Positions 1 to 11,559 of a stretch of DNA of 64,000 bases are shown here, one piece after another. The position numbers and the translations under genes are program-made. Location: NCBI GenBank assembly GCA_027605045.1, contig JAQFWX010000008.1:930001-994000 (forward strand). Reading direction: 5' to 3'. The notes beneath the pieces were generated by a model. It did no database searches and had not been told where the DNA came from. It saw only the letters and a program-made list of their open reading frames with translations. Source of the stretch: Phallus indusiatus (taxonomy: Eukaryota > Basidiomycota > Agaricomycetes > Phallales > Phallaceae). Position 1 is the stretch's first letter, and each line of letters begins with the position of its first letter.

Positions 1-37
1 ACATTAGTGACAAATATTGTGAACTAATTATAAAGTA

Positions 38-992
38 ATGCGCAAGATTGCCATGTCGCGTGCGATCGCCGCTGCCGCAGGTTTGCACGTTCGTGGTTTG
101 ACCACTGCTACCACTGCCAACACACCCCAAATACCCCTCCACACTCCTTTGACACCCAACACTTTACGGAGAATCCAATCGTTGTTGAATGACTCGGTGA
201 AGGATGCATCTCCAAATTCTGTTTTGAGTAAAGCTCGCTATAATAAAGACCATGGAGCTATCGCTACCGCTGCCGTGCTTATACCCTTGTGCAATGTCAA
301 CGGTCAACCTGGCATTCTATTTCAAGTTCGAGGCAAGCTACGAACCCACAGTGGGCAAGTTAGGTATGCAGTATTATATACATGTTTGGTTTCACAGAGT
401 CTGACAATTATGGCCAGCTTTCCAGGAGGTAAGATAGACGAGGTCGGTGGACTGTTTAGTTAATTCAAATACTCTCTAAGCTTTTTTCTCAGTCGGACAG
501 GTCTCCTGAAGATGCGGCTACTCGAGAAACATGGGAGGAAATGGGTATTCATCCTAGAAATATTCATGTGCTGAATCGAATGGAGTCATGGCAAGAACGT
601 TCCCTCGTTGGTCTCCAGGTCCTTCCTATTATTGTAAGCATAGTGACACCGTCTAGTGTGTATAACGTCTAATCTCATATATGCAGGGTTATATATCTCC
701 ATCACAAAACAACCATAATCCATCAGATCCTATACCTTCTCTCGAAATCTCATCGTTAACGCTTTCAGCAACCGAAGTAGCTCACGTCTTCCATCTTTCC
801 TTCAGTGAGATAATGACATCGACGCGACTAAGACGAGACTTCTTCCGGGGATTGCAGCCTTATTACACTGTAGACGTTTCGGATAAAATACCTCTACCAG
901 CGGCGACAGGCGACGATGATAATCGGTTGGAGGTGTGGGGAATAACAGGCTGGTACTTGTCGTTGTTTATGCGTGCCATGGGCGTATGGTGA
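38..992 (+). CDS. Nudix hydrolase, coenzyme A diphosphatase-like (Pcd1/NUDT7-NUDT8 group)
   Basis: Predicted to hydrolyse CoA or CoA esters to phosphopantetheine and 3',5'-ADP in mitochondria or peroxisomes. Four exons join in frame: 38-363, 418-442, 493-633 and 687-992, giving 265 residues. Splicing restores the Nudix signature: HSGQVSFPGGK, then a short spacer ending SPEDAATRE, then TWEEMGI, with the REx2EExG catalytic core. The N-terminus (about 35 residues) is rich in Arg, Ala and Thr and lacks acidic residues, so an organelle-targeting peptide is plausible. An in-frame ATG at 53 is an alternative start. Introns are 54, 50 and 53 bases. The gene is convergent with the next one. Only its last ~135 bases recur, at 53356-53490, so this is the complete copy. 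Confidence 0.88.
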
Positions 993-1067
993 TTTTGCGA
1001 GTTAGTTAGATACTCTAGAGTAGAAACCATTAATAGATTCTAATCGTTGTACGAATAGTGGATGGCA

Positions 1068-1796
1068 TCAGTGGCCGGCTCGTCGTTTTCGCAATTTCGT
1101 GTCGTCGTCCTTTTCTTTCTTGACCGGCGCAGGGGTGATCTCAGTCTCCTCTGCATCTCCCGAAAGCTTCTCTTCTTTTTTCTTCTGATCAAACTGCAAG
1201 CGTGTGCCCTTCGGACGACGCGATTTGTCTTCACGCGACTGCCATATAATAAACAAGATACCCTCGGTCGCAGCGAGTATCAGTGCAACCAATAAAGCAA
1301 ATAAAGCTCGCTAGCATCTCATCAGTCAAAATCTCGCGTGCATTTTAATATAATATCATACCCATTCGTCTCGCCAGCCCACATGTTTACTAGCCCACCA
1401 GCTGGCAAACCCCGCTCCCCCGATGCTGAAAAGAGCGTTGACAAGCCCGATAATCGCTCTCCTATCACTCAGATTCTTGTGTGCTGTTTCCGCGGGATCC
1501 TCCGGAGGTTCGTACTTTGGAAATTTCGAAAGAGGGGATGTGATTGTTCCGGAGAGAAGAGAGATCATTGTATATTCATTTGCGTTCAGCTTCTTTCTGG
1601 CAAGTTGTTTACGAGCATCCTCCGTCCGAGCCCATTGGGAGATTTCCAGGAGGGTTGAATAGGGTATTTCTACTTGCTCTTTGAGTGGGATTGATAGCGC
1701 ATCCTTCAATTCGTCCGGTAAGAGATCAACTACGACCTCGAGTTTTTCAGCCAGATGCTGTGGAATAGAAACGGTCGTGGTGGTCAAATCTGACAT
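1068..1796 (-). CDS. V-ATPase assembly factor Vma12-like (TMEM199 family)
   Basis: An ER membrane protein needed to assemble the V0 sector of the vacuolar proton ATPase. Exon 1 is 1796-1362 and exon 2 is 1310-1068 (intron 51 bases, GTATGA...CTAG), 225 residues. The soluble N-terminus contains the family's ARTEDARKQLARKKLNANEY segment. Two hydrophobic helices follow: one around ALFSIGGAGFASWWASK and the second (RALFALLVALILAA...ILFIIW) made only after splicing. A charged cytosolic tail rich in Lys and Asp ends the protein. It is divergently transcribed from an Arp9 start relic at 2010. A damaged duplicate lies at 53560-54260, so this is the functional-looking copy. Confidence 0.85.
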
Positions 1797-2009
1797 AGTG
1801 AAAGAAAGACGGTAAGGAAGAAAAGGCGCTGAGTGTCTTTGTCGTTCAAGGTTGTTTTGGCTGGCGAATGGATCGTTGTCGGTAGCGCGAAGCGGCAGGC
1901 CGCGGTGAATTCAGCATTAGTGAGTAGCAGAGAAGTATGGTCAATGTGTGGGCGTATGTGTGCGTATGTGTGCGTACAAGCGCGAGTCTATTTGCTCTGT
2001 AAATCCCAA
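1797..2009. promoter_or_regulatory. Bidirectional Vma12/Arp9 promoter segment (repeated)
   Basis: Intergenic DNA between the Vma12 start (1796) and an ATG at 2010 that begins the Arp9 reading frame (MSAFREPS...). It contains the motif gcgcgaagcggcaggccgcg followed by 'gcattagtgagtagcagag' and a TG-rich stretch. The same block recurs at about 7340-7430, 46255-46417 and 54300-54471. The Arp9 frame here survives for only about 8 codons before unrelated sequence begins. Confidence 0.5.
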
Positions 2010-2089
2010 ATGTCTGCTTTTCGGGAGCCTTCCCATCGCGTGCAACCTTGCTTACCACCGTTTTTGTTTATCATTAGATGATTCTCCTC

Positions 2090-3130
2090 CTGTGTGAAGC
2101 ATCTTTCAAACCGCGCGAATATATCTATCGGTTCAAAGCGTCGTACAATTCCTTCATTGCTGAACCAGCATTGGCAAATAGACGCGCACCGTCGCAAGCC
2201 GTGTATTCATTGCTGGGCATGGCGACTCTTTTTGCAACATTTCATTCCAATCCCATGGGCCGATGCCTGGTCTCCACCCCATTGTCTGAAAGTCGTCATG
2301 AATTTCCCTTTCAGCGTCTCGTGGTGAGCCTACACTATCAACATTGCGCAGTACATTCCCTTCTATGAAGAACGAGGCATCAACATTTATGCCGTCACGG
2401 GAAAAGCTAGTAACGAACCCAACTCCAATGCTATCGGTTATGCATGTATACTTTCCGATGGCTTCGACCCCCTCGAGATTCTATGTCTTACAGTTACAGG
2501 CATGTCCCCGGACGGCTATGTGACCTGCTGCTATAAAACGGGATGAGACAAGGCAGAACTCTATTATCCAAGCTTCAAGAATGGCAAACCTCTTCAACAT
2601 TAATTACGTACCACAGTTGCCGATCCGATTCCGAGATGCCTTTCAATACCTCCAACAGAATTGGCAAAACAACTGAGTGGACCGACGATGATGGCGCTGG
2701 ACTCCTCAACTGGGACGTTGTTGGAGTCATAATTGAGCGCTACATATCCATAAAACCCTTTGTCTACGCCGGTGCAAGTGCATACTTGTATTGGCAATGC
2801 GTGCGGAATAACACGGGGAATAGTGAGCTGATCCAACTCGCAGGAGACTCTTATTATGTGTCTGCGCGGTTGTGGGCAACGGCCGGATATCTCAGGTTCG
2901 TTCAAACCAAGTGCGAGGCAAATTCGAGTGAACGTATGTATGCGTTTGAGAACATGAATAGGATCATTTCGATTCTGATTATCAATGAAGCACACGCATC
3001 TTAGATATCGGGTGGGCGTTAAGGCTAGGACAATGAACCCGTACTAACAATCTTAATGTGAGTCGATTCCCAGACTTTTCTGTACAGGTTACGTTAAAGG
3101 CTCACGGCGACGGTGGAACCATGGACTATG
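2090..3130 (+). pseudogene. GH30-type glycoside hydrolase relic 1
   Basis: Decayed gene of a family 30 (endo-beta-1,6-glucanase-like) secreted glycosidase. Conserved pieces occur in order but in different frames: WSPPHCLK (near 2270), FYEERGINIYAVT followed by NEPNSN (near 2360-2430), FVYAGASAYLYWQC (2760-2800), SYYVSARLWATAGYLRF (2848-2900), and AFENMN...INEAH near the end. Several stops and frameshifts interrupt it, so it cannot encode a full enzyme. It runs into the 3' end of family copy A in convergent orientation. Three other relics of this gene lie in the window, all with different lesions. The assignment rests on motif memory; a profile search would confirm the subfamily. Confidence 0.65.
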
Positions 3131-3300
3131 AAGATAATTTCCCCATAATAATTTGTTGTAGGATAAAACATACATGCCATGTGTTTAAACAAATTACATA
3201 ATGGAATATTGTGATGTACGAGGAAAACACCACCAAACTAGTCGCGAATGTAACTGCAGCGATTGTAAACACGCTATGGAATCCGATGTTCGTGAAAGCG

Positions 3301-6160
3301 TTACTCAGTCTCATGAGCGTCGACTGATCCACCCTCTGCTTCATCGCCCCCTCCGTCTTCTGCTTCATCCTCTGCTGTATAATAAAATTCGGAGCTATCG
3401 GAATCGTGATCAGAATCTTGCGAAAAGGTGAGAAATTGATGCAGTAATTACGACACAAGTAGGCTCACCGTCGGATACATCGCCTGATTCAGGTTGAATA
3501 GGACGTATTAAAGGAAGACCGCAAATACGAGCACCTTCATCGCTTTCTGGATCGATGCCCAACACAGTGTGAGTCTTTTGGATAATCTCAAAAACTGCAT
3601 AAGGAACGCTGAGCACACGGAGGGTTCGATGAATTTGAACTCTGAATGAATTTGAGCCGAAACCGAGGGTGTCCATATCAGAACAACATAGTCTCTTGGA
3701 CCCCGAACAATCAAGAGACCAGTATGTATCCAGCATTTCATCGCGCACCGCCGGTTTCGGAATGAAGAAGTATAACTCTTTATACCCAGAAGTTCCAATC
3801 GAACACCTGAGCCTGGAAGGAATCTGAATGTGCCACGAGAATCCAGTAACTACATTGACCGTATGTTTGGATTAAATTATCTATACAATGACACGATAGT
3901 AGTGAAATTGGCGTACCAACGCAAACATTACGAACGCAATCATAACAAGACTCGTGCATTCCATCGGTTCTTGCAAGTAAGCAGCCAATTTGACTGACAT
4001 ATCCACAACCCAATCGTTCCCAGGCAGCATAATCCGAATCTTGGACATCACATTCAACCACCACTGTCTGGAGATTGTCGATAGCCGAAATGCCTGCTGC
4101 ATCTACAGGAACGCGAATCCTGCAAACATTCAAGTGATATTCAGTACCGCAACATGATGGGAAACGTGATATACCTGATATGTTCACCACAATCTTCGAT
4201 GGTCACCTTTGTATGCAGTATTTTATTACGAACAAACCAATACAATGGTGATGGTTCTTTGTATGGAATAAACCCTAATATAGTTGCATCCGAAGCGTCG
4301 AGTGTATCGTTGTGTTGATCGGCTAATAAAATGTCACCGGTGTAGACAGAATATGTTGGTCCGGAGACGTCCTTCCATATATTGACACATATGACACGAT
4401 AGAGATCCCATAAGAAAGAGGGGACCAAGGGAACATTCGATCTTGAGGACAAATGCAGCATGTTTACTCTTTCCATAATCTTGGTCGACTCCTCTGGAGA
4501 TATATCGTTAATACGCACCGTCATCCGCTGAATATCAGGGACAACTTGTAGAATATTCGGCGACCATTCCTGAACTCACAATAATAATTTTTCATGCGTT
4601 TAGAAATGGGAAAAATGAACTAACAAATACGACAACCCCACGTCCGTCTAGAATGTTCACATAACAAGAGGCAAGATATCCATCCTCACGGTCTTTGAAA
4701 CCGATAAACGCGCGAGATAATCTCAGATCCCGCCAAGATATAATGGCATGGTGAGATATACCCTCTGCCACGTATTCACAGCCTTGCTGTAAGCAGAAGG
4801 CAAACGGTGAGATACAAACAATTGGCGGAATCGTGCTCGGTTCAAACTCACAAAACAAGACAAATCCTGAGATGTATTTGAAGAAGAAATTTCATCAAAT
4901 ATTATGGCGGCTCACTGCAAGGCGCAAATCTATGTACTGACCCCATGCATCGCTGAATCTTGGATTGTATTGTTCAAATGGAATACACCACGCTATATAC
5001 ATAAATAGTAAGTTTGGGTTTCATTTCGTGAGGTGACAAACGAACAGTTATGAAAGACAAGGCCAGGGCTTTCTTTTGACGTGATTATGCCAAATAGCTG
5101 CAACACATTTGGATGACTTGGAAGAAGAATGAGCTACTGTTGGTAGCTATCTCATAAGAGACGAGTGTATTACCGATATTGCGAGTGCAACTCCTTTTCT
5201 GCTTTGAATTTCTGTTGAAAGTATAAGATATAGCGAAAATGCGGCAGTATCTTTTTGTATCACGCACGGAATCAGCATCCCGGCCTTTGTAGACACGAAC
5301 CATCCGTGTCTGACTCTCTTGTTTCCATCGTACTTCCCAGTGTTCAACTTGTTCATTCGAGCTACTCTTGAGCAGGTTTAGATCACAAAGTCTAATTTTT
5401 TCGAGCTGGCTATTTTCAGAAGACTTCAGAACGTGAACGACTAACCCGACTTACATCAGAGTCCATCTCGTCTGTGTTACTGTTTATTTGTAGGCATATG
5501 ATTCCCCTAAACTAAATGTGGCACTGGAATGAGATTAAAGCTGCTTCAAATATTTGTGCGCACCATAAGGTTAATCCGAAACTTTTCTATCTCATTTTGA
5601 TATCGCATTAATGAACCTTTTTCGCGATCAGCTGTGAAATAACCACGAAGGAATTTTGGTTTATCCGATTTATTGAATGACTTGAGATCGTCGGATATGT
5701 GTTGCAAGTATCTATTCGAATGGTTTCAGGTCTTGATATTTATACGAGCAGAACTGCATACCGGTAAAACGTTTCGCAATCTTTCTCAAAATAATTCAAC
5801 GAGGACGTGGTTTCGGAAACCTTCTTAGTCTCTTCATGAAGTATCTGCAGGATTGTTGTGACAGTGATTGTTAGCTCCTTATAACTATCTTGGTTTTGTT
5901 GCATTTGCTGATTTCTCATCAGTTGAGTTCCATATATCCAATAGCTGACTCACTTGAATAGGCTTTAGCAGAGTCTTCACTAGCTCTGCTGCGCCCTTTA
6001 GATATGGGAATGGCAGAAGACCGCCAGCGGCACTAGCTAATTCAGCGACTTGGAAGGCATTAGACACCCAATCGGTTTCTTTTTGTAAAACTGATACTGT
6101 TGTTGAAGCTGAAGCCTCAGGCTCCTGAGTCCTAGGAGATTTCCTCTTTCGAAAACCCAT
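3301..6160 (-). CDS. Helical cell-death-like domain + pseudokinase protein, copy A
   Basis: Fourteen exons join without a stop to 717 residues: 6160-5954, 5907-5762, 5711-5564, 5511-5455, 5405-5268, 5211-5174, 5116-5046, 4992-4916, 4866-4852, 4786-4625, 4569-4175, 4119-3917, 3849-3469, 3416-3301. Residues 1-~185 are mostly helical (LPFPYLKGAAELVKTLLKPIQ; then RGYFTADREKGSLMRYQNEI) and resemble the MLKL_NTD/HeLo-like domain of basidiomycete proteins. Residues ~205-345 resemble a kinase: VRVYKGRDA at ~223, HPNVLQLFG at 246-254, a WRDL loop, no DFG. The C-terminal ~360 residues are conserved in all copies (TYWSLD, DMDTLGF, GIDPESDEGARICGLP). The tail is acidic (DSDHDSDSSEFYY...). Every intron is supported by conserved splice sites in the paralogues. 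Function is inferred; a role in regulated cell death or nonself recognition is plausible. Confidence 0.78.
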
Positions 6161-6200
6161 ACTTTGGAGACAGATTGTGTGGCGTGAAGTGATACACCGA

Positions 6201-6311
6201 CTATATCGATGGTTTAATATATGTCGAATGCGCGCTTTTCCTATGCCTCTCAGGAAGCTTCCTGTATAGCCTCTGGGAACAGCAGTCAATGTCGTCCAAT
6301 TGTAGCTGCAT
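6201..6311 (-). promoter_or_regulatory. Possible upstream ORF in the leader of copy A
   Basis: A 36-codon frame beginning MQLQLDDIDCCSQRLYRKLP lies 40-150 bases before the copy A start. The same opening peptide precedes copies B and F, where the frame is longer and runs into the main start in another frame. It may be a translated upstream ORF or simply conserved leader DNA. Confidence 0.25.
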
Positions 6312-6364
6312 CGTGTTAAGATGCGCGCTTGCCCTCAGGCTTAGTGACTTACATTTAACAGTCT

Positions 6365-6830
6365 CAAGCCTCTCAACCCTACTGGGCGCGTTGAGTGGAC
6401 GATCATTGTATTCTTGTGCGAAGAGCACGGCGTCATCCCTAGATTTGAACTTTGGGAAGACTATTGAGCGACTGGGTGACGAATCGCTAAAAGGACAAAA
6501 CAAATCATTAGTTCTCCGAAAGGCCCGGAAAATAAGAGCTGAATGAATCACCGAATCATCTCAAATGTGCCACGCTCTCCGAAGCAGAGCAATAAAAGTG
6601 ATAAAATAAACAGGCGTCATGTACAGCGGTACAGCAAGAACAGCAAGTGTCGTTTCATCGTTTGCTTCTCCACTTTGACAACGCCATCTAGGTTTTCAAA
6701 TTCATTTGTAGAAAAGTAGGTACTCTCATTTCCTCTTTTTCTTTCCGATCATGGTTGTTTACAAAAATCGCAATGTTTTGATTATACTTGGGGGTGTATC
6801 GATATGTACAACTTCTTTGGGTAAGAATGT
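6365..6830 (-). pseudogene. BRAP2/Etp1-like N-terminal fragment (relic at copy A)
   Basis: Minus-strand pieces of the N-terminal, RRM-like part of a BRCA1-associated protein 2 homologue: HSALIFRAFRRTND, FCPFSDSSPSRSIV, then FKSRDDAVLFAQEYNDRP, whose equivalent in the fuller copy at 52.8 kb reads into a RING finger. Here nothing of the RING, UBP zinc finger or coiled coil follows; family copy A's leader begins instead. Upstream (6660-6830) the expected start region (VVHI...) is full of stops. It is a fragment left by duplication. Confidence 0.6.
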
Positions 6831-6839
6831 GCTTCCCTG

Positions 6840-7430
6840 CGAGAGAATATGCGTTCTGGAGGGTTGGCGAGCTGGATTATCTGCGTTCCTTACAACAATT
6901 TTATTCCTATTTACGAGAAAGTAACGTTAGATCCTTTTTCAGGGAAAAATAAAAACCCGAGAATTTCAAAGCCTACGCTGAAGTTTAGAAACAGAATTCC
7001 TGTTCCATTCTCAAATATTAATCAGACTCCTCACTGCTAGGCTCAGGCTCTTCCGAATCCAGTCAATCAATAACAATATTACCAAACCTCCAAATTCTTC
7101 ATCTTTCCGTTGTTGTTAAGATCGGTATGATAATGAGTATAAGTCGCTAAATGGCGGTGTGAGGGTTTTCGAATAGATGTTTGGGCCAATAGAGACTCGG
7201 ACCTGGACTCGGAGAAGTAGTGTTATGGTGTACGTAGCCTTTGGTCAATCAGAATCGAAGGTTATAATCGTTCATGGCCTTTTAGAAAGAAAACACGGAT
7301 AAAAAAAGAAAGTCTTGCTTGTATTTCGTCCAATGCTCGTTTTGGTGGCGCTGGTGGATAGATCGGTAGCGCGAAGCGGTAGGCCGTGATGAATTCACTA
7401 TTAGTTAGTGAGCGAAGGTGCCCGGCACGG
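6840..7430. repeat. Relic: BRAP upstream DNA fused to the Vma12/Arp9 promoter
   Basis: 6840-7260 matches the DNA upstream of the other BRAP fragments (for example 44270-44600 and 46020-46190: 'tcggtatgataatgagtataagt...aaatggcgg'). It is followed at ~7340 by the Vma12/Arp9 promoter motif (gtagcgcgaagcggtaggcc). The same fusion occurs at 46020-46417. No coding function is seen. Confidence 0.5.
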
Positions 7431-8710
7431 CACCAACGTCCTGCGGAGCTCGCGGGCGCCAGAGTACATAGCGCGTTGTCACAATCATCACATCCACGGA
7501 CTAGGTGAAAAATCCTCACCATCGTTCTTTCGCTGTATCTCATCATGGTGGTCAACACCCCCACAAATCCAGCCCTTTCATTTCCTTCACCTCTAATCAG
7601 CGCACCCAAGGATAGGCACAGGATAGCAGCATTTCAACGTTCCAAGACTAAGTAAACATTCATTCGCCCAACAAAACACGCTAGCCGGTGGCGTAGGGAT
7701 GCGGTATCACCATCCGATGAAAGGACTCTGAAGTTTGAAATTTAAAGTGCCAAATGTAGCCTTGTCGCTCATCAACCGCGAGGAACATCGCACAATCCAC
7801 CAGCGGACCGAACACAGTTCCTCAGCCTCGAACCGAAACCAACCACAGCTTAATGGAACCAGGTGAGTATCTATCATCTACTTTCACCCCAGTGGGACAT
7901 CGTTTCAGATGCAGAGCACTAGATATCAAGCGCGGTGTGCTATGTATCAACAAGCGCAGTGCGCGATCTTCAAGTGCGGTGCACTCCTTTTTCATCATGC
8001 TAGAACTGAAAGCGCGCGTAGCGAAGAGTAAACAGCATCGCTTACAAACATCTAGTGTCAATTGAAACGATAGTGCATCCCGAGCCAGTCGTTTCCGTAT
8101 GAGTAGCACATCGAGAAGGCCGTCATGCGATTGGGACAGCATCCTCGTGACCGTTGGATCCCGGTACAGGGAGATGATATCTCATTAACCAGTTTGCGGT
8201 CGCCGTGGCCTGGCAGTTGGTTGGGTACATCAGCATAGGCGGGACAATCGTAGCAACACCCAGGACAGCCATCCGTCACCACCATCATTCAACGGGAACA
8301 AGGAGACGCGCCTTGCTTTGTGCTGTCTGCGTTCTGACGCGCAGAGCCGCACTTTCACCAGAACCAAGCCTCAGAGGAAAGCAGTGCCAGGTATCGCACC
8401 GATTCCCCCCTCCACCCGGATTTTGAGTGTAGGCAACTGCTTACAACATCGTCCCTATCGTGGCAGCATGGGCCCAAACCGAATTGAACCAAGCGACCAT
8501 GCAGAGGCGACCGACATACTAGGAGCGCGATGGAGTCTGCCGCAGCGACATCAAATGTCGAGGTCGCCTCACTCGATCACGAGTAAACCATCGCTTCAAT
8601 CGTCAAATCATCTGGAATGTGCATAGGCACACATCCATCCCCGCGCTCGTGGGCGACCCCGAATCCGTAGTATTCAGGAGCACTGCACCAACACAAGATC
8701 AGCAGTATAC
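7431..8710. other. Unassigned intergenic DNA
   Basis: No open frame here has a recognisable motif or codon pattern and there are no convincing splice-linked exons. GC content is moderate. It is probably decayed transposon or gene debris. Confidence 0.4.
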
Positions 8711-9014
8711 TGTAAGGGTCGGTACCCGTGTGCAGCGGAAGTAACGTCATCCGTTCGTTTGTCTTCCTCAAGGTATTTTTAGCTTCCTTTGTGCGCATTC
8801 GCACATTTCCATCTTCCTTTATGTATCCCTTTCCTTTGTGTTCCCCTCCCCCTATATGGTCATTTTCTTTGTTTCTTATTTCCTTATTCGTTGCTTTGTT
8901 CTACACTTCTTTTTATTATATAAAGCTTCATGTAGATACAAAGCTATCATCGTATTATCTATTATCTTTCACTCTCTTATCTACTTCCTCGCGCGACCTT
9001 CGCGCAGGTTTACA
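8711..9014 (+). mobile_element. Possible solo LTR
   Basis: A 304-bp segment beginning tgtaagggtcgg and ending ggtttaca (TG...CA), with a pyrimidine-rich middle and a TATA-like tattatataaagc. It is flanked on both sides by ATAC. It resembles a solo LTR of a Copia-like element, but no second copy is present in the window to confirm the ends. Confidence 0.35.
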
Positions 9015-10520
9015 ATACCCGCGTATAAAGCAAAGCTCGAGCATTTTTAGCTGGACCTTTCGGTCAACCTCACTGGCCTTTTCACATTCATGAGTTTCCC
9101 CATTTCTGACGGAGTCTCGTTCTCTTGGGGGAAGGAGTTAATGCAGTCATTCTGACCGATCCGGATCAATAGCTTTGGCCCATTTCCACTGCAGGGTACC
9201 AGACCCGCCTTTTCTTTCTTGATTCATAGGCCTATTTCTAAGCAGCGCCAATGGGGAGCTATATAACTGTAAATCCTAGATAACAGAGGACACTGAATAC
9301 ACAGGCGTAGCCGTTTTCCTGAGCACATGTCGGTTCCCGGCCAGTTCTTTCTGCGAATTGATCAGTCAGCAAATTGTGTGTTCTAGTCGTCGTTGAGAAG
9401 CCGACACCTGCAGGCATCACCGAGCGCAGCATCGGACCATGCTGTTATGAAAGGTGTATCCAATAAACACTACACTCTTGGAATAGAAGTCAGTCTGTAA
9501 AGCGACACAGTGATTTGTATTCTGACCTCGTCGTCTCAGGCTCGCATTGAGGACAATAAGCTGAGGAGTCGAATATCACAGAGAGAGACATCGTGAACAC
9601 ATCATCGAGCCGGCAGTGACAAGACGAAGGGGCTATATAGCTGTTGAATGTTGAAGGTTGACCGAGCAGCAGAACCTGCACCGTGTTCATACGTATATCA
9701 TGGTATTCACAACACAGCCATTAAAGGGGCTCAATCTTCTTGATATGCAAGCGGTGTTAAAGTCATTCAAAGAAAGAATCGCCGTCGCCGCGACATCGTC
9801 TTCCATCGCCGGTCTATCGTCCCTCCCCTTCCCCTTATTTCTCTCGGTAACTGGCATTCCCAGCAAGGTGTATACAATGGGCCTGATCTTAACATTCATG
9901 GATCTTTTGAAAGTCTAACCATTTATTCTCTTCCCGTACACGGACGGGTCTTGGAGATTTAGCCTCTGGTATGAATATGGGTTGGGTTCAACTAGTACTC
10001 AAATATCTATCAATGCATCTTCTCTGGAACCATGCCACTGAGGATTTTAGATAGCGAAGTTCAGTCTCTTTGACGCTGGCACGAGGGGATACACACCATG
10101 CATCAGATATCTAGCCCAACTTGGGGGACTCCTAGATCTATTTGATAGTAAAAGGAAAGGCCACATGGGATATCTGCTGAGCATAGGCAGCGTCTCAATG
10201 CTGCCGAAAGGTCACAGTTTCAGGAGAGCACTACTGGGTGAGTCCCATCCCTTGTAGGTCGTTTGGGCAGGCACGGCTTCATCTACATCCACAAGTGTGC
10301 GCCGTTGCACGAGAGATGCAGATAGGGTCGACTTAGTGAGGACTTCGGCTTAGGAGGGAGATATCTACCAGCAGACCCAGAGAGACAAAACAGTGGGGTA
10401 ACGCTTTCCGGGCACCAGTAGATCAATGGGATCACTGTGCCTGCTAGTCACACAATCAATGGAGTGGTTTACCATAGCCACCTTGAGCAGCGACCCAGTT
10501 GTACAGTTGGGTTGAGCCCA
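9015..10520. other. Unassigned intergenic DNA
   Basis: I see no supported gene. A short stretch around 9935-9975 translates as YTDGSW, which recalls RNase H of retroelements, but nothing nearby supports it. The block separates the relics at 7.4 kb from the Arp9 fragment at 10.6 kb. Confidence 0.4.
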
Positions 10521-11140
10521 AGTGACACAGTCATGTCATGTTATCGTTTCACAGCGTACATATAAGCAGAGATACAGCCGAGATGGCCATATGTGGGCGT
10601 GTGTTTTTGCTCGAATGTCTGCCTCTCGGGGGTCCAGCGTTATCGTCATCAAGTCCAATAGACGACATCCTCATGCAGGCATCGGTATCAGTGAATTTCT
10701 CCGCGTTCCACCAATCGTACGTATACAGTACTCTTCTTTTTCCCTTTCCAGCGCTTAAGACAGAGAGGTGCCAGGTGCCACAGGTTGGACTATGCAAAAC
10801 ACCTTCAACGTCCAGGGTGGAAAATCCTCTATGAGAACGGCTGTTCCCAGTTCTACTGTCATTCTCGTAAACCACGCAGTCCCGTGCCAAATGCGAAGGT
10901 GTCCAACAATTAGATGATGCACCTGCATCTGGTGGAAATATTGGAATATGTTAGCCGTTGATGAAGATGAAGTCCGTTGCCGGTCTTAGGTTGAAGCAGT
11001 ACTAGTATTGACTAGTAAATGCTAGCCTCTGATGGTTATATCTCTTCCAGGAAATACATCTTGTTCACGTGTCTGGATCTTCGCCGTAAACAAAACGAAT
11101 CACCTCTGGCTACAGTGTCCTACAGCGCCCAATATAATGG
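10521..11140 (+). pseudogene. Arp9-like N-terminal fragment
   Basis: Start of an actin-related protein 9 homologue (SWI/SNF and RSC chromatin remodelling subunit). ATG at 10615 opens MSASRGSSVIVIKSNRR, then GIGISEFLRVPPIV, the typical Arp9 N-terminus. Later blocks correspond to QLDDAPASGGN (near 10900) and KYILFTCLDLRRKQNESP (11054-11107). Between them are stops and frame changes. After about 11140 the sequence switches to a short 'cggcctacacggcctaca' repeat and then to the 3' flank of family copy B. A longer damaged copy is at 46418-48115. Confidence 0.6.
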
Positions 11141-11559
11141 CGTACATGGCAACGGGCCTACACGGCCTACACGGCCTACATCGGACAATATAGCCAGTTT
11201 TTGCCATGTCTTTTTTTCCTGATGGACGGCGGAATCATGGTCTATGAAGATAATCTCCCTACAATAATTTGTTTTGTAGGATAAAACATACATGCATGTG
11301 TTTAAACAAATTACATAAAGGAATATTGTGAAGTGCGAGAAAAACACCGTCAAACTAGTCGCGAATGTAACTGCAGCAATTGTAAACACCCTGTGAAATC
11401 CGATGTTCGTGAAAGCGTTACTCAGTCTCATGAGCGTCGACTGATCCACCCTTTGCTTCATCGCCCCCTCCGTCTTCTGCTTCAGCATCCTCTTCGTCAT
11501 CTGTTTCATCCTCTTCATCCTCCGCTTCATCCTCTGCTGTATAATAATATTCGGAGTTA

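Noticed and set aside
2600..2995. Minus-strand open frame of 131 codons and similar frames at 20829-21095 and 55068-55253
   Set aside because: They recur because they are antisense to the GH30 relics; the plus strand carries the recognisable GH30 motifs.
3301..6160. Calling the family members active protein kinases or NLR proteins
   Set aside because: No HRD/DFG pair and no nucleotide-binding P-loop or repeat domain could be found in any copy.
9935..10330. YTDGSW as an RNase H domain of an unlisted retroelement
   Set aside because: A single six-residue hit with no supporting motifs or open frame.
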